The notes under the pieces were generated by a model. The model was given only the letters and a program-made list of their open reading frames with translations, was not told the origin of the DNA and searched no databases. A stretch of DNA of 8,366 bases, taken from positions 1-8,366 of the forward strand of contig JAUQZD010000082.1 in assembly GCA_030587405.1 (NCBI GenBank), written 5' to 3'. The position numbers and the translations under genes are program-made. Of the stretch, positions 5,666 through 8,366 are shown piece after piece; within the stretch, counting starts at the first letter, position 1, and every line of letters begins with the position of its first letter. The stretch is from Candidatus Freyrarchaeum guaymasense (GTDB taxonomy: Archaea > Asgardarchaeota > Jordarchaeia > Jordarchaeales > Freyrarchaeaceae).

Positions 5666-6600
5666 CCTCCTTCGGTAGCTGGGCGCCGTCCCCCCTCCTC
5701 ATTTTCCCTCCATTTTGCTGCTTCGCTCTCAACCACCTCAACTACTTCACCGAGTTTTCTCGCCAGCAACTCGTAATCTGACGTTTCCCGTGAAGTTAAT
5801 GCAGGGAGCCTAACTGCCCTTTCAGGCTTTAAGAACTCTAGAACGTTTCTTGCTTCCAGACTTCTCGGATCTCTGACCGCTCCAGCTACGACCTCAACCG
5901 CCTTCCTGAAACGGTCACCCCTGTAACAGAATACTGCGCCTGGCGCTACCCCTAAGACTAAGTTGAATCTTAACGCTGGATCCGGGCATACAGCGTCGTT
6001 GAAGCCTTCAACCACGACCACCTCGTGCTCCGAGCAAACTTTCTTGTAGCAGCTTCTTATCGCGGTAGGGGCATAATTGGAGTAGATGCCGTTCCACTCC
6101 TCCAGCGACTCGGCAATGATCACCTTATCAGCGTTGTCCATAAGCCTTTTAACATAAGCCCAGTTCTTGAAGAGGAGACTGTCTGACTCGAAGTTGACTC
6201 CATTAACGCAGAGCACGCTTTTAACCCTGCCATCCAGAATGGTGTACCTTTCCACCACTAGCTCGAAGAACGGGTTAGACAACCTGACTTCAACGGACGA
6301 CTCGTCAAGACTTAACCGGTCGAGGGGGCTGAAAAGGGCGTCGACGGGGTTAAGTACTTCTAGGGGAAGCGGCCTGCCTCCTTTAGCCCGAGAGAGCCTT
6401 AAGATATCCCACGAGTAAAGGCGCCCCTCAGCCGAGCACTTGGCGTAAATGTCGTGATGGTACCAGTAGCTGTGACCCGACCTGGGCTTAAACACGCCTA
6501 CGTTCCACCCTCGAAGGGACAGCCCTCTAACTATGGCAGTGCACACCGTCGTCTTCCCGGATGACTCGGGGAGGACGCCGAAGACGAACACGGAGAACAA
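5662..6600 (-). CDS. Predicted P-loop ATPase/GTPase, dethiobiotin-synthetase-like fold
   Basis: This is a soluble protein of 312 residues. Its N-terminal P-loop GVLPESSGKTT (8-18) is followed by RGLSLRGWNVGVFKPRSGH (25-43) and SYWYHHD. This is the layout of the SIMIBI/MinD-BioD-like class, in which the P-loop leads into a helix and then a VGVFKP strand. A second acidic strand VVVVEGFNDA (E198) is the likely Walker B counterpart. The KPRSGH-x-YWY motif is, to my recollection, characteristic of an archaeal family annotated only as predicted P-loop ATPase. The substrate is unknown, and there is no adjacent biotin gene to support biotin synthesis. The C-terminal 25 residues are charged and low in complexity. 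The TTG at 6600 is taken as start because GGGGGT lies six bases upstream and a TATA box fits; it also leaves only five residues before the first strand reaches the P-loop. Its gene ends inside the stop of the convergent ferredoxin gene. Confidence 0.8.
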   Translation of the reverse strand: MFSVFVFGVLPESSGKTTVCTAIVRGLSLRGWNVGVFKPRSGHSYWYHHDIYAKCSAEGRLYSWDILRLSRAKGGRPLPLEVLNPVDALFSPLDRLSLDESSVEVRLSNPFFELVVERYTILDGRVKSVLCVNGVNFESDSLLFKNWAYVKRLMDNADKVIIAESLEEWNGIYSNYAPTAIRSCYKKVCSEHEVVVVEGFNDAVCPDPALRFNLVLGVAPGAVFCYRGDRFRKAVEVVAGAVRDPRSLEARNVLEFLKPERAVRLPALTSRETSDYELLARKLGEVVEVVESEAAKWRENEEGGRRPATEGG

Positions 6601-6606
6601 GCCACT

Positions 6607-6612
6607 ACCCCC
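6607..6612 (-). promoter_or_regulatory. Ribosome binding site GGGGGT of the P-loop ATPase gene
   Basis: GGGGGT on the minus strand lies six bases before TTG 6600 and supports that unusual start codon. Confidence 0.5.
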
Positions 6613-6636
6613 AGTAATGGTTTCGAAGCCGCCTCT

Positions 6637-6650
6637 TTTAAACCTTTAAA
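6637..6650 (-). promoter_or_regulatory. Doubled TATA box of the P-loop ATPase gene
   Basis: The minus strand reads TTTAAAGGTTTAAAAGAGG, with two TTTAAA copies eight bases apart. The copy nearer the gene would start transcription near 6613, leaving a short leader that just includes the GGGGGT ribosome site. Confidence 0.5.
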
Positions 6651-6685
6651 CCATGGTTCAACTACCTGAGAACCCCTCAAGAAAA

Positions 6686-6694
6686 TTTCTTATG
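6686..6694 (+). promoter_or_regulatory. Weak TATA-like box of the ARH3-like gene
   Basis: GAAAATTTCTTATG has an A-rich element followed by a TTTCTTAT box. A start about 25 bases on would fall near 6715, just before the GGAGG site. The match to consensus is modest. Confidence 0.35.
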
Positions 6695-6717
6695 CCTCCC
6701 TCCGCATTGGTTAAACA

Positions 6718-6722
6718 GGAGG
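6718..6722 (+). promoter_or_regulatory. Ribosome binding site GGAGG of the ARH3-like gene
   Basis: AGGAGGGG precedes two consecutive TTG codons. Spacing from GGAGG is four bases to TTG 6727 and seven to TTG 6730, so the second may be the real start. Confidence 0.55.
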
Positions 6723-6726
6723 GGTA

Positions 6727-7668
6727 TTGTTGAACCTGAAGTCTAAGTTTAGGGGGTCCATGCTCGGCACCGGGGTAGGTGACGCGCTTGGCCGCCCCCT
6801 AGAGGGAAGAGCATTCCCCTGCCTGGCCAGCGGGCAGCTGCCTGTCTTCGACGGACGCTACACGGACGATACTGAGATGATGATAGGTGTCGCTGAGTCG
6901 CTGATCGAGAAGGAGGGGTTTGACGGAGAGCACATGGTTAAAGTGTTCATGAGAAATTATGACCCCACTAGGGGTTACGGGCCCGGCCCGCCAGCAGTTT
7001 TCCGCATGATAATGAGAGGAGAGCCGTGGGATGCCGCCAGCAGGATGCTCTTCCATGGTGAAGGCTCATATGGTAACGGGGCTGCCATGAGGGTGGCGCC
7101 TGTCGGCTTACTCTACTTCGATGATCCTGAAACGCTGAGAAGGGTGGCTTACGGTTCAAGCCTCACCACCCACGCCCACAGGCTTGGAATGGAAGGGGCG
7201 GCTCTTCAAGCCTATGCCGTGGCTTTAGCTGTCCGCTCCAAGCCGCCTAGGCTCAACCCATACGACTTTCTGGAGGAGCTAGAGTCCTTCACCGTAGAAG
7301 ACGTTTACAGGAGCAAGCTTAAAGCTGCCAGGAGGCTTTTAGGGGAGGGAGCCGGTAAGAGGCGTGTCGTCTCCAGCCTCGGCAACAGCGTTGAGGCGTT
7401 CGAATCGGTTCCAACCGCAATCTACTCCTTCGCTGCGAATAGTGGAAGCTTCAAGGACGCCGTTGTTTACGCCGTGAGCCTCGGAGGCGACACCGACACC
7501 ATAGGGGCAATGACGGGCGCGATAAGCGGGGCATATCATGGAGAGGAGGGCATTCCGGAAGGCTGGAAGAGTAAGCTTGAAAATGGAGAATACATAGCTA
7601 AGCTGGCAGACAAGCTTTTTGAGTTGAAAATGAGGGCGTCGCAACCCCCCTGCAAGCGGCCTGCATAA
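6727..7668 (+). CDS. ADP-ribosylglycohydrolase family protein, ARH3-like
   Basis: This cytoplasmic hydrolase of 313 residues is of the DraG/ARH fold and is expected to remove ADP-ribose from proteins, or to cleave ADP-ribose polymers or related ADP-ribosyl compounds, using two magnesium ions. The motifs are in family order: GVGDALGRPLEG (16-27, with E26 at the ARH3 gating-Glu position), YTDDT (45-49), a GYGPGPP loop, SYGNGAAMRV (114-123), THAHRLGMEGAALQA with H149, SLGNSVEAFESVPTAIYSF, and GGDTDTIGAMTGAISGAYHG with D255, D257 and T258. All expected metal ligands are present. The SYGNG, TH..LG..GA and AFESVPTAIY stretches match vertebrate ARH3 more closely than DraG, so a serine-ADP-ribose or polymer hydrolase is possible but unproven. 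The protein is shorter than human ARH3, partly in the loop before YTDDT. It starts at TTG (6727 or 6730) after a strong ribosome site. No ADP-ribosyltransferase gene is visible nearby. Confidence 0.9.
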   Translation: MLNLKSKFRGSMLGTGVGDALGRPLEGRAFPCLASGQLPVFDGRYTDDTEMMIGVAESLIEKEGFDGEHMVKVFMRNYDPTRGYGPGPPAVFRMIMRGEPWDAASRMLFHGEGSYGNGAAMRVAPVGLLYFDDPETLRRVAYGSSLTTHAHRLGMEGAALQAYAVALAVRSKPPRLNPYDFLEELESFTVEDVYRSKLKAARRLLGEGAGKRRVVSSLGNSVEAFESVPTAIYSFAANSGSFKDAVVYAVSLGGDTDTIGAMTGAISGAYHGEEGIPEGWKSKLENGEYIAKLADKLFELKMRASQPPCKRPA

Positions 7669-7930
7669 CCTCCCCCTTTTCAACGTTCACTGCTTCACGT
7701 GCACAAGAAACTTCAGCGTCCCCTATTCAAGGAAGCAAATATGGTTGAAACACCCTTTATACGCTTAGCTACGCCACGGTTCATTGCCTTCTTGCATCAT
7801 CAGCTTCTCTAACTCCCGTGGGCCGATGTGGGTAGGTGTAAAGCACCCTAGAGTGTGGATGAGGTAACGATGCATCTTAGCAGTCAGCAGCGTAGCGTGA
7901 AAGCGTGCAAGCGTAAGTTTAACTCCTACT
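7669..7930. other. Gap between convergent genes, with a possible decayed ORF on the minus strand
   Basis: No tRNA, repeat array or clear gene is visible. A pyrimidine run (CCTCCCCCTTTTC, 7669-7681) directly after the ARH3-like stop could help terminate its transcript. On the minus strand one frame stays open from the end of the oxidoreductase gene to a taa at 7765-7767. Its best start is ATG 7875, giving 36 residues that end IGPRELEKLMMQEGNEPWRS. That tail faintly resembles the C-terminal ends of archaeal IS605-type TnpB proteins, which often finish with a (M)KQE-like motif, but the match is too short to call. Confidence 0.3.
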
Positions 7931-8366
7931 TCACAGTTTAATCTTGCTCGCGTAGTGGGCTACTGCTTCACGTATTACCTCCTCGCTCAGCATGCCGTGA
8001 GGAGTCGGTGTCTCAAGGATCCTTCTAGGGATCCTGAGCTTATCAAATGAGAACCCCTCCCTAACCTTAAACCTGTACTTCTCGAAGAGGATCTCCCTGC
8101 CCAGCTCAGCTAGCTCGCCTTCATCCTTCTCTAGCCCAACAGCCTTCAACGCTTTAGCTACGGTTTCAGGGCTGTACACCCGGCGGGCGAAGAAGCACAC
8201 CACGAGGCTTGACAGGATCTGCCTCCAGGACTCCTCCTCGAAAAGCTTATTGGCGATCTCCTCTGGGCTGGGGGTTGCTCCTATGGTCTTCTCGTCCAAG
8301 CTGTAGCCTCCAGAGTCGAGGTGGCTGTGCCTCGCCCCGGTTAAGTATCCTACGTGCCCTGCAGGG
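7931..8366 (-). CDS. Aldehyde:ferredoxin oxidoreductase family protein, C-terminal part (start beyond window)
   Basis: The open frame does not begin at the TTG 8299. It continues upstream without a stop to the window edge, reading GHVGYLTGARHSHLDSGGY just before it, so about 145 C-terminal residues of a larger protein of roughly 600 are visible. Recognised family stretches are the GARHSHLDSGGYSLDEK segment, SSLVVCFFARRVYS with a cysteine (codon 8195-8197) at the place of the fourth [4Fe-4S] ligand in the C-terminal domain, and a final FKVREGFSFDKLRIPRRILE followed by TPTPHG. The KVREGF and P-x-R-x-L-E-TP signature is typical of AOR C-termini. Family members are tungsten-pterin, iron-sulfur enzymes that oxidise aldehydes and reduce ferredoxin. 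The metal-pterin site lies mostly in the missing part, so the subtype and substrate cannot be told. It converges on the ARH3-like gene across a 262-base gap. Confidence 0.83.
   Translation of the reverse strand, partial: PAGHVGYLTGARHSHLDSGGYSLDEKTIGATPSPEEIANKLFEEESWRQILSSLVVCFFARRVYSPETVAKALKAVGLEKDEGELAELGREILFEKYRFKVREGFSFDKLRIPRRILETPTPHGMLSEEVIREAVAHYASKIKL

Noticed and set aside
7339..7683. 114-codon minus-strand ORF
   Set aside because: It is antisense to the conserved C-terminal half of the ARH3-like gene.
7765..7815. C/D box small RNA suggested by CTGATGATG on the minus strand
   Set aside because: The first base does not fit the C box, and no D box (CTGA) or C'/D' pair follows at the right distance.
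7820..7880. tRNA-like D-arm (GTGGGTAGGTGTAAAGCACCC)
   Set aside because: No matching anticodon stem, T-arm (GGTTCRAAYCC) or acceptor stem could be found.

Overview
The window looks archaeal, most likely from a thermophilic member of the Thermoproteota/TACK lineages. Several genes have AT-rich TATA-like boxes roughly 25 bases upstream of the inferred transcription start. Shine-Dalgarno sites of GGAGG or GGGGTG type precede frequent TTG starts, and AGG/AGA dominate the arginine codons. The gene families also fit: a DraG/ARH3-type hydrolase, an archaeal predicted P-loop ATPase, and a tungsten-type aldehyde:ferredoxin oxidoreductase. I cannot name a genus from the sequence alone.

Layout. Positions 1-944 are a gene graveyard. 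A decayed IS5-like DDE transposase (1-676) is followed by a fragment of a B12-binding-type radical SAM protein (728-944) that carries a frameshift, a stop and a lost cluster cysteine. Positions 1064-4771 on the minus strand hold a compact three-gene operon, transcribed ATPase, then ABC-2 permease, then a membrane-anchored extracellular protein with FG-GAP/VCBS-like calcium loops. All three genes overlap and a TATA-like box precedes the first. Next is a small coiled-coil protein with a C-terminal membrane helix (minus, 4983-5333), whose coiled coil is built from a 21-bp tandem repeat. It is divergent from a small two-cluster ferredoxin-like protein (plus, ends 5665). The ferredoxin gene converges, with overlapping stop codons, on a predicted P-loop ATPase related to dethiobiotin-synthetase-like NTPases (minus, 5662-6600). 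That ATPase gene diverges from an ARH3-like ADP-ribosylglycohydrolase gene (plus, 6727-7668), and both have recognisable promoters in the 126-base gap. After about 260 bases without a convincing gene, the C-terminal part of an aldehyde:ferredoxin oxidoreductase family protein (minus, from 7931) runs off the right edge.

How the genes work together. Only the ABC operon is clearly a functional unit. The ATPase and permease should form an ABC-2 exporter or membrane-remodelling pump, and the translationally coupled propeller-like protein probably sits on the outer face as its partner or sensor. The P-loop ATPase/ARH3-like pair shares only a divergent promoter region, and no common pathway can be read from the sequence. 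The ferredoxin-like protein could carry electrons for an oxidoreductase such as the AOR homologue, but the two are not adjacent and this is speculation.

Several gene starts given here are shorter than the longest open frame because a good ribosome binding site or promoter supports the internal start. The reasoning is given in each entry.
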